A stretch of 64,000 nt of DNA from Nomia melanderi (Eukaryota > Arthropoda > Insecta > Hymenoptera > Halictidae), in NCBI RefSeq assembly GCF_051020985.1, contig NC_135000.1:2108001-2172000 (forward strand), given 5' to 3'. Position numbers and translations under genes: made by a program. This document shows positions 63,216-64,000 of this stretch, piece by piece; the stretch's first letter is position 1, and each line of letters starts with the position of its first letter. The notes beneath the pieces are model-generated. The model was not told the DNA's origin and did not search any database. It saw only the letters and a list, made by a program, of their open reading frames with translations.

Positions 63216-63465
63216 TTAACCCTTTGCAGTCCGAAGTACTCTTGGTTTCTCACTTTGAAGTTCACGTCGACGTTAGTTCATTCAATTACAGCTTAATATG
63301 GCTCTATTTATTTATTCAAGAATATTTGGGAGTCATTGAAATGTTACCTTTAAATGGTACAATTGTGATACTACAAATAAATATAGAAAAAATCGTTAAA
63401 ACAGGTAGAGGTTGCAATAAAGTAGAATGTCGAGTCTGACTCGACGTAGGACTGCTAAGGGTTAA
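63216..63465 (-). mobile_element. J-family TTAA element, complete
   Basis: TTAA at 63216-63219 and 63462-63465. TIRs CCCTTTGCAGTCCGAAGT and, reverse complemented, CCCTTAGCAGTCCTACGT. Perfect dyad GTCGAGTCTGACTCGAC at 63429-63445, 17 nt from the right end; ACGTCGACGT at 63264-63273, 45 nt from the left. 250 bp. Confidence 0.9.
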
Positions 63466-63479
63466 CGCAACTTAGAATA

Positions 63480-64000
63480 TACAATAAACGAGAAAGAAAA
63501 GTGGAAATGGCTCGAACCCATCGTTTGCAGCGATGCCTGCATCGCCGCAAGTGTAAGCGTGTATATACGGTGGCCTTCAGAAGGAAGCTTTCCTCGAACT
63601 TCGGATGGGCCGACTCCGGTGTCGATGTTCCGCGGAGGAAACGGTGAAACGGTGATCCGACTATACGCGGCCGTTGGCCATGAATCACTGATAGGATCGT
63701 TCCAGCGCTCCGGGTCCCCTCGGGTTTAGAGGCGGGGGAGCAGCAGCCTCGTTTGGAACACTGGAAGCTTTCTGGTTTGATAGGTGTCGCATGATTGAAA
63801 GGTTCGCCTCGCGAGCCTGATCGCTTATCGATCGATGATTCCATTTCGGAACCTCCTCTGGGAACTTCTTGGCGCGGCCGCTAAGAGAAACGGAATAAGA
63901 AAGAGAGAAAGAGGAAGATGGACCTGGGCCATTCGGGCCAGCTTTCCTCGAGCGAGCAGGAAGATGTTCCTGGAGATTAGGTCCTACTCGAGGCCGATCC
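63480..64000. other. GC/CpG-rich island (runs off the window)
   Basis: A 129-codon minus ORF (63455-63844) starts inside the island and has no recognised domain. No placed insertion. Confidence 0.55.

Noticed and set aside
1..64000. piggyBac-like transposase gene as the autonomous partner
   Set aside because: No ORF in any frame is long enough or shows a DDE-type or cysteine-rich domain; all elements here are non-autonomous.
1..64000. tRNA, rRNA and well-known microRNA genes
   Set aside because: I looked for B-box-like GGTTCGANTCC and a few familiar miRNA seeds and saw none; a covariance search would be needed to exclude them.

Overview
This window looks like non-coding DNA from an animal nuclear genome, most likely an insect. 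A hymenopteran (bee-like) genome is my best guess, from the AT-rich background broken by CpG-rich islands and the heavy load of short TTAA-flanked elements; the taxon is an inference. I find no convincing protein-coding gene, rRNA or tRNA. The open reading frames are short, overlap on both strands, sit in CpG islands or tandem repeats, and show no domain I recognise. The window could be intergenic or a very large intron.

Three components alternate along the 64 kb. (1) About thirty GC-rich, CpG-rich islands of 0.3-1 kb, roughly every 2 kb, hold almost no placed insertions. (2) AT-rich DNA between them is packed with 190-285 bp non-autonomous elements. Each is bounded by TTAA on both sides and has short terminal inverted repeats (TIRs). 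They behave like piggyBac-type MITEs (TTAA target duplication), but no transposase is encoded here. I sort them into about 20 families named by letter: A1/A2 (TIR CCCTTTGCACTCG), B1/B2 (CACTARAACTACC), C (CACTAACCGTAC), D (CCAGTTAACTG), E (CCYCTTGCCCTA), F1-F4 (CACGTTGACTGCC and variants), G (CCCATTAAGTCCCA), J (CCCTTWGCAGTCC), L, M, N, O, P, R and T. (3) Many tandem arrays, several with 160-210 bp units, some grown from pieces of these elements.

The main discovery is a common blueprint. In 18 unrelated-looking TTAA families a dyad-symmetric motif of 11-20 nt starts 15-19 nt inside one end. The dyad sequence differs in each family (for example GGGTCACCGGTGACCC, GTGATCTATTAATAGATCAC, GTCACCCGAATTCGGGTGAC, AACGAGATTTCTCGTT, CACGAGTCAACTCGTG), while its position and the roughly 240 bp element length stay nearly constant. 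This fits many parallel transposase/DNA-binding specificities acting on one element architecture. Precise TTAA insertion is documented inside the window by paralogous empty sites (43681 against 4497; 58322 against 58000; 60163 against 59976; 3567/4055 against 34461). Elements are nested up to three deep, share single TTAAs head to tail, and re-use the same TTAA of the D family twice.

Strand convention for the TTAA elements: '+' means the dyad-bearing end is at the left. Element coordinates include both flanking TTAAs, so adjoining elements that share a TTAA overlap by 4 bp.
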